Below are positions 1 to 9,849 of a stretch of DNA of 64,000 nucleotides, piece by piece. Within the stretch, counting starts at the first letter, position 1, and each line of letters opens with the position of its first letter. Below the pieces are notes generated by a model that saw nothing but the letters and a program-made list of their open reading frames with translations, had not been told where the DNA came from and made no database searches. Origin of the DNA: Streptomyces sp. NBC_00659 (GTDB lineage Bacteria > Actinomycetota > Actinomycetes > Streptomycetales > Streptomycetaceae); NCBI RefSeq assembly GCF_036226925.1, contig NZ_CP109031.1, positions 6,944,001-7,008,000 on the forward strand, written 5' to 3'. Made by a program: the position numbers and the translations under genes.

Positions 1-156
1 GTGCGTCCCGACGCAGCGAACTCGTACGTCTTCGACGCCGTCCCGGCGATGATGATGTACCGCTCCAAGGTGTGCGCGAGCGAATGGAGCGAGCTGGATC
101 TCCAGGAGATGATCGACCAGATGATGGTCCCGCTGCTGTGTGTACGCGTCGCCTGA
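1..156 (+). CDS. C-terminal end of a probable TetR-family regulator (partial)
   Basis: The window opens inside a reading frame that runs from base 1 to a TGA at 154-156, giving the last 51 residues of a protein. The tail is helical and ends in a run resembling ELDLQEMIDQMMVPLL, which is the look of the final helix of a TetR/AcrR ligand-binding domain. The DNA-binding half is outside the window, so the family call rests on this short tail. The stop codon lies inside the first copy of a 9-bp tandem repeat, so changes in repeat number would alter only sequence downstream of the gene. It could also be another all-helical regulator. Confidence 0.45.
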   Translation: MRPDAANSYVFDAVPAMMMYRSKVCASEWSELDLQEMIDQMMVPLLCVRVA

Positions 157-223
157 CCGGCCTGACCGGCCTGACCGGCCTGACCGGCCTGACCGGCCTG
201 ACCGGCCTGACCGGCCTGACCGG
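152..223. repeat. 9-bp perfect tandem repeat, 8 copies
   Basis: Eight uninterrupted copies of CCTGACCGG begin at 152, 161, 170, 179, 188, 197, 206 and 215. The first copy contains the stop codon of the upstream gene. The array sits between the TetR-type gene and rnhB. The unit is not itself an inverted repeat. Perfect identity of all copies suggests recent slippage. Confidence 0.95.
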
Positions 224-233
224 CCCTGCGCGG

Positions 234-370
234 GTCGGTCGGCCGGTGTACGGGAGCGGGTTAGCCGGTGCGGGCGGGCCGGGTCGGCTGGTGCGGGCGG
301 GCTGGTGAGCGGGTGTGTACGGGCCGGTCGGCCGGTTGTACGGGAGTCGGTCGGCCAGTGTGGGCGGGCC
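234..370. repeat. Imperfect ~47-bp duplication in the rnhB upstream region
   Basis: Two related blocks, about 234-280 and 324-370, share the core GGTCGGCCGG followed by a GTACGGGAG motif and end in GGGCGGGCC. They lie about 90 bp apart in a G-rich stretch with no gene. No clear promoter was seen in 224-456. Confidence 0.6.
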
Positions 371-456
371 TGCTCGCCGACGCAGGGGAGGGCTTTACGG
401 CGGCCCGGGGGCCTGGGTGTCGCGAGGCGCTCCGGGCGGCGTAGTCTGAGGGCGCC

Positions 457-1158
457 ATGCCGTACGAACCCCCCACTCATACCGTCGAGCGCTCCCTCCG
501 CGCCACGACCGGAGCGAAGGTCATCGCCGGTGTCGACGAGGTGGGGCGCGGTGCCTGGGCGGGCCCTGTCACCGTCTGCGCCGCCGTCACCGGACTGCGC
601 CGCCCGCCCGAAGGGCTCACCGACTCCAAGCTCCTGACCGTCAAGCGCAGGACCGCGCTCGCCGTGGAGTTGGAGAAATGGGTGACGGCGTACGCTCTCG
701 GGCACGCCTCCCCGGAGGAGATCGACCGGCTGGGCATGACGGCCGCCCTGCGCCTCGCGGCCGTACGCGCCCTGGATGCCTTGCCGGTCCGCCCCGACGC
801 GGTCATTCTCGACGGGAAGCACGACTATCTCGGCGCTCCCTGGAAGGTCCGTACGGTGATCAAGGGCGACCAGTCCTGCATCGCCGTCGCGGCGGCCTCG
901 GTGATCGCCAAGGTGCGGCGCGACAAAATGATGGCCGAACTGGGTGTCGACCATGCAGACTTCGGCTTTGCGGCCAACGCCGGGTACCCGGCGCCGGTCC
1001 ACAAAGCCGCGCTGGAGGAGCGGGGCCCCACCCCGTACCACCGGTTGTCGTGGGCGTATCTTGATGCGCTGCCCCAGTGGCGGCACCTCAAGAAGGCCCG
1101 CAGCTTGGCGGACGGACGCGTTCCGGAGATCGAGGGCCAGCTCGGCTTCGATTTCTGA
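457..1158 (+). CDS. rnhB: Ribonuclease HII
   Basis: This 233-aa protein is a type 2 RNase H that cuts RNA in RNA/DNA hybrids, including single ribonucleotides embedded in DNA, in the cytoplasm. The family motif [14 protein letters not shown] begins at residue 24, and D27 and E28 are the first two metal-binding acids. A DGKHDY segment (about residues 112-117) and the [12 protein letters not shown] motif (about 144-155) follow as expected. The [18 protein letters not shown] region near residue 168 fits the family C-terminal half. The length is typical. The ATG at 457 is preceded only by a weak GAGGG. The next gene follows after 68 bp on the same strand. Confidence 0.95.
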   Translation: MPYEPPTHTVERSLRATTGAKVIAGVDEVGRGAWAGPVTVCAAVTGLRRPPEGLTDSKLLTVKRRTALAVELEKWVTAYALGHASPEEIDRLGMTAALRLAAVRALDALPVRPDAVILDGKHDYLGAPWKVRTVIKGDQSCIAVAAASVIAKVRRDKMMAELGVDHADFGFAANAGYPAPVHKAALEERGPTPYHRLSWAYLDALPQWRHLKKARSLADGRVPEIEGQLGFDF

Positions 1159-1226
1159 CGATTCCGTTCGCACTCATGTGCCACCCGCCGGGGCGAGTCG
1201 TACCGGCGTTTGATAGATATCAGCTC

Positions 1227-1853
1227 ATGCCTCTCATTCCCGAGGAGCCTCAGATTCACGAGAGTGCCCAGGGTCCCCGCGTCACTCCGGCCAGTGGCCG
1301 CACCGCGCCGACCCCTCGCCCTGTACCCGGTCCCCGTCCCGCGGCTCCGCCGCGTCCCGGCCGTCCGGGTCCTGTCCGGCCCATGCCGGCCCAACGCACC
1401 CCGCGCGAGCCGGTCGTGGCCGCACCGGGGCCGTCCCCCAAGCCGGCCGCACCCGTGGCCGGCGCCCCGCAGATCCAGCTCGTCCCGGCCTCGGCCGACG
1501 GTGCGCTGGACGCGGCGGAAGAAGCCGTCGACCTGCTGCTGGAGTCGGGCCGCGTTCCCGGTGAGGTGCTGGTGATCACCACCGGCGATCCGCACCCGTG
1601 GGCCGCGCACGAACTCTCGTTCGGCGAGGCCGCCTACTGGGCGCAGCACGACGCCGGCGACGACGTCTTCTACACCGACGCCGCTGCCGCCCGTCGCGCC
1701 GCTTCCCGTCCCGTGGTCGTGGTCGCGGTCAACGGTGGTTCCGGCGAGGTCGCCGCGACCGCCCTGCCCCTGGCCCTCGGCCGGGCCGGTGCCCTGCTGA
1801 TCGTCTGCGGCGACCCGCAGCAGATCAACTCGGTCCTGGCCGCAGGCGTCTGA
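1227..1853 (+). CDS. Conserved hypothetical protein, UvrD-C-like tail
   Basis: The predicted protein has 208 aa starting at ATG 1227. Residues 1-85 are a proline/alanine/arginine-rich, probably disordered arm. Residues 90-208 are a compact alpha/beta domain with the strands VLVITTGD, RPVVVVAVNGG and ALLIVCGDPQQIN. That pattern resembles the stand-alone C-terminal half of UvrD-like helicases (the region after motif III), but no Walker motif is present, so it cannot be a helicase on its own. It lies 68 bp after rnhB and is followed at once by a strong stem-loop. I infer a nucleic-acid-related role only from the fold resemblance and the neighbour. Confidence 0.7.
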   Translation: MPLIPEEPQIHESAQGPRVTPASGRTAPTPRPVPGPRPAAPPRPGRPGPVRPMPAQRTPREPVVAAPGPSPKPAAPVAGAPQIQLVPASADGALDAAEEAVDLLLESGRVPGEVLVITTGDPHPWAAHELSFGEAAYWAQHDAGDDVFYTDAAAARRAASRPVVVVAVNGGSGEVAATALPLALGRAGALLIVCGDPQQINSVLAAGV

Positions 1854-1882
1854 GCGCGTTCCGGACCCGGTCCGGAACGCGC
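1854..1882 (+). terminator. Stem-loop terminator
   Basis: A perfect 13-bp inverted repeat starts at the base after the stop codon: GCGCGTTCCGGAC (1854-1866), a CCG loop, then its complement (1870-1882). There is no T-run, as is usual for Streptomyces terminators. Confidence 0.85.
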
Positions 1883-2038
1883 CCGGCGGGACGCTGAGGG
1901 TGCCGCCACGGCGGCACCTCCACGGCGGTCGCCTCGGCGTACCCGTATGCGTTCGCGCCCTCAGGCTGCTCGCCTGCCGCTCGTTCGTGTGATGTCGAGG
2001 CGGCATGACGCCGGCCTGCCGCTCGACTGAGGACCTTC

Positions 2039-2106
2039 GGGCTCCCGGTAGGTGTCACCGGGGCCTCTGGTGGGTGTGACAGGGGGCTTCCGGTGTGTGT
2101 CACCGG
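2039..2106. repeat. Three degenerate 22-bp tandem repeats
   Basis: Copies at about 2039-2060, 2061-2082 and 2083-2106 follow the pattern GGGCTYCYGGTRGGTGTSACMG. They lie in the 1883-2394 stretch, which otherwise holds no gene I can support. The flanking genes point toward this region from both sides. Confidence 0.6.
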
Positions 2107-2394
2107 ACCGGGAGGCCGACCGCTCTCCGCGTGCGTTTCCCCGATCGCTCGCCTGTGCGCGCATGGGTGCTTCGTGTTTCGTCCCGCAGGCGCAGAGTCA
2201 TCCAGCGTGCCCCTGCTCGCTGTGTGACCTCCTGGCCGCCGAGCGTGGGTGCGCCCCGGATCCGAGCCACACGTTGGTGCCGCACCGGCGCATGGGTGGT
2301 ACCACCTGTACCGCCCCGCCCTGGTGCCCGTCCGGCCGAGCGTGTGCGGTCCGCCTTTCCCCCGGCGGGCCGCCGCCCACGACTCGCCCGCCTC

Positions 2395-2991
2395 TCAGCG
2401 GGCGGCCGCCCGGCGCATCACCTCGGAAGCGACGCCTCCGGTGCGGGGCAGCGGCGGCATCACCTCACCCACATAGAACTCCGGCGCCGAGTCGGAGTTG
2501 GGGCGGCGTCCGCCGCGGCCCTCGCCCAGAACCTGCCAGCCGTCACGTGTCAGCGTGATGTACGCGCCGCACCGCAGTCCGTGGAGCGTGCAGGCATCGC
2601 GCAGTCCCCACATCCAGGCCCCGTCCTCCTCCGTCCAGCGCGCGTCACCGTCCCGGCAGTACAGCAGTACGGCCGTGCGCGCGGGAGTGCGGCGCCGCAG
2701 GTCGTGCGGGATGACCCGGCGCAACTGTGCGAGCAGCGCGTTGCGGAACATCCAGCCGTCGGCGGGTGCCGAACGCCGGGTGAAGGACGCGCTCGCCATC
2801 AGCCGTTCGTCGTGGTCGAGCACGGCGACGACCGCGGTCGACGGTCTGGGCCGGTGCCGGGCGTGAAGGCCGCTCACGACCTCACGGGGATCGCGCAGAA
2901 GCGGAATTCCGGCCGAGGCCCATTCGGCGGGTTCCAGCATGCGGGTCAGTGGGTTGGTGGAAGCGGCGGACAGGTCGGGAGACGTCGACAT
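2395..2991 (-). CDS. Conserved hypothetical protein (198 aa)
   Basis: I do not recognise a named family. The start is placed at ATG 2991, where the sequence begins MSTSPDLSAASTNPLTRMLE. The predicted protein is soluble, basic and without a signal peptide or membrane segment. A central helical/strand region includes STAVVAVLDHDERLMASASF and ALLAQLRRVIPHDLRRR. A short STRAND-like TAVLLYCRDGD segment and tryptophans follow, and the tail is glycine/arginine-rich. It looks like a small alpha/beta domain protein conserved in streptomycetes. It points away from recQ into the repeat-bearing gap. Codon use matches its neighbours. No function is assigned. Confidence 0.65.
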   Translation of the reverse strand: MSTSPDLSAASTNPLTRMLEPAEWASAGIPLLRDPREVVSGLHARHRPRPSTAVVAVLDHDERLMASASFTRRSAPADGWMFRNALLAQLRRVIPHDLRRRTPARTAVLLYCRDGDARWTEEDGAWMWGLRDACTLHGLRCGAYITLTRDGWQVLGEGRGGRRPNSDSAPEFYVGEVMPPLPRTGGVASEVMRRAAAR

Positions 2992-3250
2992 GGTTGCCGC
3001 CGAGGACGGAGCGAATCCGAAGGTCACGGTCCTCCCTTCGGCTACGTGCCCATACAGCGGGCGGGGTCGGACTTGGGGGATGGCACGCCGCAGCAGAGCC
3101 CTACCGGACCACGGGCAAACCGTGCGGGGAGCGGAGCTCAATTCTTCCTGTCGAACTGGAATGCGGCAACGAGCAATTGGGGCCACGGACCACTTTCAGG
3201 CGATTAGTGGCTTATATACCTGCCCGGTGTTCCGAATCGCGACACGCGGG

Positions 3251-5458
3251 TCACGCCTGTACGGCGAGGACCAGCGGCAACACTGCCTCGGCACCCGCTC
3301 TGCGTAGCATCCGCGATGCCACCGCCAGCGTCCAGCCCGTGTCCGTGGCATCGTCCACCAGCAGGACCGGACCCTGCGCTTCTCTCAGGGCGTCGGCCAG
3401 CCGCGGTGGCACGGTCAGGGCCCCGTCCAGCGCCTTCAGTCGCTGTGCGCTGTTGCTCCGGGAGATCTGGGCCGCCTCGCCGACGTACTCCACGGAGCCC
3501 AGCAGCGGCAGTCGGCCGATCTCCGCGATCCGCGACCCGAGCGAGTGGATCAGCTGCGGCCGCGAGCGCGAGGCGATGGTCACCACGCCGACCGGGCGTG
3601 GCTGGGCGTCGGTCTGCCCCGAGGCCCAGCCGCCGGGGCCCTTCGCCCAGTCGGCCAGGACGCCGACCACGGCTTGGGCGACATCGTCCGGAATGGGCCC
3701 GTCCGGGGCCTGCGGGGTGAGCATCGGCCGCAGCCGGTTGCCCCAGCCGATGTCCGAGAGCCGTCCCAGGGCACGCCCCGGAGCGGCTTGTTCGCCGGCC
3801 GGGATGCGGCCCTTCAGCTCGACGCCGACCGCGGCCAGCCCGGTCGGCCACATCTTCCGGGGCTCGACCTCGACGCCCGCGCGGTCCAGCTCGCCGTTCG
3901 CCGCGTCCAGCGCGGCGGCGGACACGGATGCCTGGAACCGCCCGCCGGCACAGTTGTCGCAGCGCCCGCACGGCGCGGCGCCCTCGTCGTCCAGCTGCCG
4001 CCGGAGGAACTCCATGCGGCAGCCGGTCGTCGACACGTAGTCCCGCATCGCCTGCTGTTCAGCCGCCCGCTGTTTGGCCACCCAGGCGTAGCGCTCCGTG
4101 TCGTACGTCCAGGGCATGCCCGTGGAGATCCAGCCGCCCTTGACCCGGTGCACGGCCCCGTCCACGTCGAGAACCTTGAGCATGGTCTCCAGGCGGGACC
4201 TGCGCAGCTCGACCAGTGGTTCCAGCGCGGGCAGGGAGAGCGGGCGCTCGGCCCGGGCCAGTACGTCCAGAGTGCGTCGCACCTGCTCCTCCGGGGGGAA
4301 GGCGATCGAGGCGAAGTACTCCCAGATCGCCTGGTCCTCCTTGCCCGGCAGAAGCAGCACCTCCGCGTGCTCCACACCACGGCCCGCGCGTCCCACCTGC
4401 TGGTAGTAGGCGATCGGGGAGGAGGGGGAGCCCAGGTGCACCACGAAGCCCAGGTCGGGTTTGTCGAAGCCCATGCCCAGCGCCGACGTGGCGACCAGCG
4501 CCTTGACGCGATTGGCGAGCAGGTCCTCCTCGGCCTGCTGGCGGTCGGCGTTCTCGGTCTTCCCGGTGTACGACGCCACGGTGTACCCGCTCTGGCGCAG
4601 GAACGCGGTGACCTCCTCGGCCGCGGCCACGGTCAGCGTGTAGATGATTCCCGAGCCCGGCAGGTCGTTCAGGTGCTCGGCGAGCCAGGCCATCCGGTGC
4701 GCGGCGTCCGGCAGCCGCAGCACGGCGAGACTCAGGCTCTCTCGGTCCAGGGGGCCGCGCAGAACCAGAGCGTCGGTGCTCACACCGGTGCCCAGCTGCT
4801 CCGCGACATCGGCCGTCACGCGCGCGTTGGCCGTCGCGGTCGTGGCCAGTACCGGGGTGTCGGGCGGGAGGTCGGCGAGCATGGTGCGCAGGCGACGGTA
4901 GTCCGGCCGGAAATCGTGGCCCCAGTCGGAGATGCAGTGCGCCTCGTCGACCACCAGCAGACCGGTGGCCGCGGCCAGTTTGGGCAGCACCTGGTCGCGG
5001 AAGTCGGGGTTGTTCAGCCTTTCCGGGCTCACCAGGAGGACGTCGACCTCGCTCGCCGCCACCTCGGCCTGGATGGTCTCCCACTCCTCCGTGTTGGAGG
5101 AGTTGATCGTCCGTGCGCGGATTCCGGCGCGGGCCGCCGCCTCCACCTGGTTGCGCATCAGCGCGAGAAGCGGTGAGACGATCACCGTCGGCCCGGCACC
5201 CGCCTCGCGCAGCAGCGCGGTCGCGACGAAGTACACCGCGGACTTGCCCCAGCCGGTGCGCTGCACGACCAGCGCTCTGCGCTTGTCGGCCACCAGCGCC
5301 TCGATCGCGCGCCACTGGTCCTCGCGCAGCCGTGCCTCCCCCGCCCGCGCGCCGACCAGGCGGGCAAGGACGGCGTCGGCCGTGGCGCGGAGGCTTTCGC
5401 GGGAGGCGTCGTGTGCGTTGTCGGGGACTGGTGTGGGTCGCGGGTCTTCGTTGGTCAT
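3251..5458 (-). CDS. recQ: RecQ-family DNA helicase with C-terminal phosphoribosyltransferase-like domain
   Basis: The predicted protein has 735 aa from ATG 5458 and should be an ATP-driven 3'-5' DNA helicase. Visible motifs include the nucleotide loop QRTGWGKS (66-73), [10 protein letters not shown] (95-104), the Walker B DEAHC (171-175), and TTATA. The second RecA domain follows, with [24 protein letters not shown] and QQVGRAGR. A zinc-binding segment CRMEFLRR...CGRCDNC lies near residue 475. There is no HRDC domain. The last ~40 residues carry [13 protein letters not shown], the PRPP-loop signature of type I phosphoribosyltransferases. This RecQ-PRTase architecture is a known actinobacterial variant. 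The gene is divergent from the DUF4192 gene, with 132 bp between the starts. Confidence 0.93.
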   Translation of the reverse strand: MTNEDPRPTPVPDNAHDASRESLRATADAVLARLVGARAGEARLREDQWRAIEALVADKRRALVVQRTGWGKSAVYFVATALLREAGAGPTVIVSPLLALMRNQVEAAARAGIRARTINSSNTEEWETIQAEVAASEVDVLLVSPERLNNPDFRDQVLPKLAAATGLLVVDEAHCISDWGHDFRPDYRRLRTMLADLPPDTPVLATTATANARVTADVAEQLGTGVSTDALVLRGPLDRESLSLAVLRLPDAAHRMAWLAEHLNDLPGSGIIYTLTVAAAEEVTAFLRQSGYTVASYTGKTENADRQQAEEDLLANRVKALVATSALGMGFDKPDLGFVVHLGSPSSPIAYYQQVGRAGRGVEHAEVLLLPGKEDQAIWEYFASIAFPPEEQVRRTLDVLARAERPLSLPALEPLVELRRSRLETMLKVLDVDGAVHRVKGGWISTGMPWTYDTERYAWVAKQRAAEQQAMRDYVSTTGCRMEFLRRQLDDEGAAPCGRCDNCAGGRFQASVSAAALDAANGELDRAGVEVEPRKMWPTGLAAVGVELKGRIPAGEQAAPGRALGRLSDIGWGNRLRPMLTPQAPDGPIPDDVAQAVVGVLADWAKGPGGWASGQTDAQPRPVGVVTIASRSRPQLIHSLGSRIAEIGRLPLLGSVEYVGEAAQISRSNSAQRLKALDGALTVPPRLADALREAQGPVLLVDDATDTGWTLAVASRMLRRAGAEAVLPLVLAVQA

Positions 5459-5590
5459 GGCTCCATGCAACCGGATGGGTCCGACAAAGCGCGAACGAGC
5501 CGTCGAGCTGTGGACAACTTCTGGCGTGATCATGCGGACTGTTATCCACAGGCTCAACCGGAATTCGGCGATCCGCGAGATGGTCGCCGC

Positions 5591-7201
5591 ATGACGAATC
5601 ACGACGAATCGGCCGGTACGTCCGGCGACAAGAACATCAGCCCGGAAGTCCACGACGGTACGGCCATTCCCGGCGGGCTGCGCCATGGTGGCGGCGGGGG
5701 CCGTGCCCGCGACAACCGACACGCGGGCGGTGTGAGCCTCCCGGGCGGGGAGCATCAGGTGACTCTCCGTACCCCGGCAGAGCTGGCCGACGCGCTGCCC
5801 TATCTCCTCGGGTACCGCCCCGACGACAGCATCGTGCTGGTCGCCCTGCACGACCGGGAGCGGCGGGGCCGGTTCGGCGGCCGGGCCCGACTCGGTATCC
5901 CGGCCCACGCCGAGGACTGGCCGTCCGCCTCCGATCAGCTCGCCCAGGGACTGGTGAAAGGGGGCGAGCGCCGAGGCGCCCGCCCCGAGAGCATGGTGGC
6001 GTATCTGTGCCAGGAACCCGGGAACGGTGAATCGGGACGGGACGTGATGGAACGACTGCGCCCGCTCGCACAGCTGCTGCGGACGGCCTGCGGACGTCTC
6101 GACGTTCCGGTGATCGAGGCACTGTGCATCTCCGACGGCCGTTTCTGGACCTACACCTGCCCAGGTCAGGGATGCTGCCCGGCGGAAGGCACCTCGATGG
6201 GGCTGCCGGGCACGTCCGTCCTCGCCGCTGCCGCGACGTACGCGGGCCTTCAGGTGCGCGGATCCCTGAAGGACCTGACAGCCAGGTTTCTTCCCTGGGA
6301 GTCCACCGCCGCGCTGGGCCAGGAGGTGGCGCTGGACACGGCCAGCATGGCTCTCGTACCGAGGATCTTGGAGGAGCGCAGCCGAGCCGAGGTGGCCGAG
6401 GAGGCCCTCGCGCTGGCCCGGCGGATCAAGGACCGGTTCGTGGCAGCCTTCCCCGTGTCGGGAACGCGTCCGTCGGACCTGCGCGACGACGGACTCCTGG
6501 AGAACGACGAGGCCGCCACGCTGATTCTCGGCCTGCAGGACCGCACCACCCGTGACCGCGCCGCGCAGTGGATGGAGGGCGACGAGGCCGCCCCGGCGCT
6601 GCGCCTGTGGCGGGCACTGGCCCGTCGCTGCGTCGGCCCCTACCGCGAGCACGCGGCGGCACCCCTCACCCTCGCGGGATGGGTCGCCTGGTCCATGGGC
6701 GACGAACTGGAGGCACGGGAAGCGCTCGCCATGGCGCTCGGCGCCGATCCCGACTATCTGTTCGCCCGCCTTCTCCACCAGGCATGCAACGAAGGACTGG
6801 ATCCGGAATCCGTCCGGCGCTGTCTGCGCGCCGAGCGCACGGACCACGGCCCGACCGGCACGGAGCGGCCGATCGACTCCGGCAGGCCACTGCCGGAGGA
6901 CGGCCTGACGGTGCCCGGTTCCGCCCGGGAACCGGCCGGCCCGAAGACGACCGGCTCCCACGCGCCGGACACCCCGCCCCCGGCGCCCGGCGCCCGGCGT
7001 CGCCGCAGGCCCCGACCGGCCGCGATCGGCGGCGGCCGACCGGGCCGTCGAGGTCCCGGGACCTCGAACAACCAAGGGTGCCGCCCGGAGGGCGGTGCCT
7101 CACCGGCCGGGGACCGGCCACGGCGAGCGGCGGACCGGGCGGACGGCCGGCCGCGCAGGCGGGGCGACAGCGAGCGGCATGGTGCCGGGGAGGACTCGTG
7201 A
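5591..7201 (+). CDS. DUF4192-family protein
   Basis: The predicted protein has 536 aa from ATG 5591. The DUF4192 domain starts near residue 55 with the family opening [30 protein letters not shown] and runs to about residue 390. It ends in helices with [15 protein letters not shown] and [11 protein letters not shown]. The last ~130 residues are proline-, arginine- and glycine-rich and probably disordered. DUF4192 has no established biochemical role. No signal peptide or membrane segment is visible. The start is only weakly supported by a ribosome site (GCGAGATGG). The divergent neighbour is recQ. Confidence 0.85.
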   Translation: MTNHDESAGTSGDKNISPEVHDGTAIPGGLRHGGGGGRARDNRHAGGVSLPGGEHQVTLRTPAELADALPYLLGYRPDDSIVLVALHDRERRGRFGGRARLGIPAHAEDWPSASDQLAQGLVKGGERRGARPESMVAYLCQEPGNGESGRDVMERLRPLAQLLRTACGRLDVPVIEALCISDGRFWTYTCPGQGCCPAEGTSMGLPGTSVLAAAATYAGLQVRGSLKDLTARFLPWESTAALGQEVALDTASMALVPRILEERSRAEVAEEALALARRIKDRFVAAFPVSGTRPSDLRDDGLLENDEAATLILGLQDRTTRDRAAQWMEGDEAAPALRLWRALARRCVGPYREHAAAPLTLAGWVAWSMGDELEAREALAMALGADPDYLFARLLHQACNEGLDPESVRRCLRAERTDHGPTGTERPIDSGRPLPEDGLTVPGSAREPAGPKTTGSHAPDTPPPAPGARRRRRPRPAAIGGGRPGRRGPGTSNNQGCRPEGGASPAGDRPRRAADRADGRPRRRGDSERHGAGEDS

Positions 7202-7584
7202 GCGGCTGGGGTACAGCACGGCGGGTCAGGTCCGGGACGAAGTCCGGCCGACATGCTCGGCCGAGGCGGGGCGGAGTTCCCGACGCCCCGAGGGCGGGCC
7301 GCGTCCCCGTCCCACCGCTGCCGGACGGTGCGTTTTCCGCCGGGCCCGGTCACCTTCCGCGCGGTTGGCGACCGCTCGACCGGTGCTCGTGCAACCGATG
7401 GGCCGCCCCACCGCCATTCGGTCGGCTTCCTGGGCACATGCGTGACCCCGGACAGGGCTGTCCCGTTCACCTGAGTGGCGGAATCCCTGGCCGGATTGCG
7501 CCGCCGCAACGCCCGCGACCCCGCGGAGCCCCCACCCGGAGCAGAGCGCGCTCCAGGCGCACCGAGCGCGGAGGAAGCCACCCC
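7202..7584. other. 383-bp gap between DUF4192 and GDE_N genes
   Basis: I see no gene, RNA or clear repeat here. It is GC-rich and ends in a good ribosome-binding site for the next gene. Confidence 0.5.
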
Positions 7585-9720
7585 ATGCCCATGCCTCATC
7601 CGTCCTCGGCACCCGACGGCGGCCGTCCGACCGGGCACGAGCCCGCACGGCCCGCCGGACGCGGGGGCGCTCCGGCGGCCCCACGACCGGGCCGCGACGC
7701 GGGTGCGCCCTTCGTCCCGGCAGGGCGCGGACCCGGCACTCTCCGGACAGCCCTTCCCGTGCCGGGCCGGCCGGCGGACCTGCCGCCGGCCCACACCACC
7801 CTGATCTGTGCCGCCCTTCCCGGACTGGTGATCTCGACGGAGGAAGGACAACTGACCGGCCGCGGCCTCGAGGGCTTCTACATGGCGGGCCGGCGGACTC
7901 TGTCCCGCTGCCTGGTCCGGGTCGCGGGCCGGGAGCCGCTCGCGATGCAGGCCCGGATGCTCGCGGCCGACCGGGCCCGCTTCGTGGGCACGCTGCGCGC
8001 CGCCCCTGACACCGGACCGGATCCGGACGTGGTCGTCGAGAGAACCCGCCTTGCGGAGGGCATCGAACGGATCACCCTGCGCAGCTCGGCCCTTCGGGCC
8101 CTGCGCCTGCCCGTCGAGGTCGCCCTCGGGACTGACCTCGCGGAACTGGGCGACGTCGCCTCGGGACGGGGAGGGCCCGAACTGCCCGCCACTGTCCACG
8201 CCGCCGGCCTGCGCTGGTCCTGCCCCGCCGGCCACGTGACCGTCTCCGCCGACCCGCCGCCCACCGACGCGCTGGCCTCGGCGGGGATGCTGCGCTGGGA
8301 ACTCGAACTGCCACCGGGCGGCACCCTCACACTGGAACTGCGCGTCAGACCGGACGGTCAGGGGCCGGTCAGGGCGGTGGGCCGCGGCGCGGCGAGCCCG
8401 TTCGCCGAGGCCCGGGTGCTGAGCGACGAGCCCGGAGCAGAAGCGCTTCTGAGCACCTGTGTCGATGACCTGCGGGCCCTGCTGCTGCGCGACCCCCGGC
8501 ATCCGGCCGACACACACCTCGCGGCGGGAGCGCCCTGGCGCTGCGGACTGGCGTCGGCCGAGGCGCTGGCCGCGGCCCGGATGACCCTGCCGCTCGGCAC
8601 GCGTCTCGCCGCGGGCACGCTGCGCACCCTCGCCCGCACCCAGGTCGCCGGTCCGGGACCGCACTCCGGACTGATTCCGGGACCGCTCCGGGACAGCGGG
8701 CCGCACCTGCCGCCGGGCTGCACGGCGACCGAGGCGACCCTGCTGTTCCCGGTCCTGCTCGCGGAGGCCTGGCGTTGGGGGCTGGCCGAGCGGGACGTGG
8801 AGGAACTGCTGCCCGCGGCCGAGCGCTGTCTGGAATGGCTGCGGACCACGGTCGGCGACGGCACGTATCTGCCCGACCCGCAGCCGGGCGGACCGTTCCG
8901 CTGCGAGACGCAGGCACACGCGCATCGCGCGGCCCTGCTCGGCGCCGGTCTGCTCGACGCACACAATCGGACCGGTGGCACGGGGCTGCGGCAGTGGGCC
9001 CAGGCGATGCGGGCGGCGTTCCATGACGACTTCTGGGTCGAGGACCCGACCGGTGGCCGACCAGTCGCCGCCCGTACCCAGGACGGGTGCCTCGTGCCCC
9101 AGCTCGGTTCGGTCACCGCCCATCTCCTCGACACCGGCTTGTCGGGTTCGGGAGAGACGGCTCCCGGTCTGCTCGACAAGGCGCGGACCGAACAGCTCGC
9201 GAGGCTCCTCGGCAGCCCGGCCATGGACTCGGGCTGGGGGCTGCGCAGCCTCGGGGCGAAGGAGGCGGCATACAACCCGTTCGGTCATCGCAGCGGGGCG
9301 GTGCGCGTCCACGAGACGGCCGTCGCCGTCACGGGGCTCGCCGCCGCGGGCCACGAGAAGGAGGCCGGCTCGCTGCTGCACGGCATCCTGGCGGCGGCCG
9401 AGTTCTTCGGCGGCAGACTGCCCGAGATGTACGCGGGGGAGCAGCGCACGCGGGGGAGCGCACCGCTTCCCCATCCGGCCGCCTCCCGGCCCGCGGCCAC
9501 CTCGGCCGCCGCCGGGGTGATGCTGCTCTGCTCCCTGGCCGGCATCCGCCCCGATGCGCCCGCGGGCACGGTGACCCTGCGCCCGTTCCGGGCCGCGCAC
9601 CTGGGAGAGATCGTGCTGACGGGCTTGAGGATCTCGGGTGCTCCCTTCTCCGTGCGCGTCAGCAGACTCGGGCTCGCCATGGTCGAGGAAGCGGACGACG
9701 GACTGCAGTTGCGGGTGTGA
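7585..9720 (+). CDS. Glycogen debranching N-terminal domain protein (GDE_N_bis)
   Basis: The predicted protein has 711 aa from ATG 7585, preceded by GGAGGAAG at seven bases. Residues 1-70 are proline/glycine-rich. From about residue 70 the sequence matches the bacterial glycogen-debranching N-terminal module: TTLICAALPGLVISTEEGQLTGRGLEGFYMAGRRTLSRC. The C-terminal half is an (alpha/alpha)6-type glycosidase fold with ETQAHAHRAALLGA and LRSLGAKEAAYNPFGHRSGAVRVHETA, which matches the amylo-alpha-1,6-glucosidase-like tail seen in this family. A role in trimming alpha-glucans is therefore likely. It is cytoplasmic, with no signal peptide. A strong terminator follows. Confidence 0.85.
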   Translation: MPMPHPSSAPDGGRPTGHEPARPAGRGGAPAAPRPGRDAGAPFVPAGRGPGTLRTALPVPGRPADLPPAHTTLICAALPGLVISTEEGQLTGRGLEGFYMAGRRTLSRCLVRVAGREPLAMQARMLAADRARFVGTLRAAPDTGPDPDVVVERTRLAEGIERITLRSSALRALRLPVEVALGTDLAELGDVASGRGGPELPATVHAAGLRWSCPAGHVTVSADPPPTDALASAGMLRWELELPPGGTLTLELRVRPDGQGPVRAVGRGAASPFAEARVLSDEPGAEALLSTCVDDLRALLLRDPRHPADTHLAAGAPWRCGLASAEALAAARMTLPLGTRLAAGTLRTLARTQVAGPGPHSGLIPGPLRDSGPHLPPGCTATEATLLFPVLLAEAWRWGLAERDVEELLPAAERCLEWLRTTVGDGTYLPDPQPGGPFRCETQAHAHRAALLGAGLLDAHNRTGGTGLRQWAQAMRAAFHDDFWVEDPTGGRPVAARTQDGCLVPQLGSVTAHLLDTGLSGSGETAPGLLDKARTEQLARLLGSPAMDSGWGLRSLGAKEAAYNPFGHRSGAVRVHETAVAVTGLAAAGHEKEAGSLLHGILAAAEFFGGRLPEMYAGEQRTRGSAPLPHPAASRPAATSAAAGVMLLCSLAGIRPDAPAGTVTLRPFRAAHLGEIVLTGLRISGAPFSVRVSRLGLAMVEEADDGLQLRV

Positions 9721-9734
9721 CGTCGCGATACGCG

Positions 9735-9776
9735 TCCCTGACCGGCAGCCCCGCCGGCGAGGCTGCCGGTCAGGGA
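9735..9776 (+). terminator. Stem-loop terminator
   Basis: A perfect 16-bp inverted repeat (TCCCTGACCGGCAGCC at 9735-9750 and its complement at 9761-9776) surrounds a 10-base loop just after the GDE_N gene. Confidence 0.85.
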
Positions 9777-9819
9777 CGGAAGTCGATCAACCATGGACCG
9801 GGCTCCCCAAGGAGGTGTT

Positions 9820-9843
9820 TATCGTCAGGAAGACGACTATGAT
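9820..9843 (+). promoter_or_regulatory. Leaderless promoter with operator-like inverted repeat for the NUDIX-HTH gene
   Basis: TATGAT at 9838-9843 lies six bases before the ATG at 9850, the spacing expected for a leaderless transcript. Directly upstream, TATCGTC (9820-9826) and GACGACT (9832-9838) form an inverted repeat (five perfect pairs, TCGTC/GACGA) around AGGAA, overlapping the -10 element. NUDIX-HTH (NrtR-type) repressors bind such repeats in their own promoters, so autoregulation is a fair inference. Confidence 0.55.
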
Positions 9844-9849
9844 CGCGGC

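Noticed and set aside
152..223. CRISPR array
   Set aside because: The repeat is a head-to-tail 9-bp unit with no spacers and no cas genes nearby.
2992..3186. Upstream extension of the 2395-2991 gene
   Set aside because: The added residues are low-complexity with no support; ATG 2991 gives a sensible start.
5459..7075. Very long N-terminal extension of RecQ (frame open to 7075)
   Set aside because: It lies opposite the well-supported DUF4192 gene, has no family resemblance, and the RecQ homology begins right after ATG 5458.
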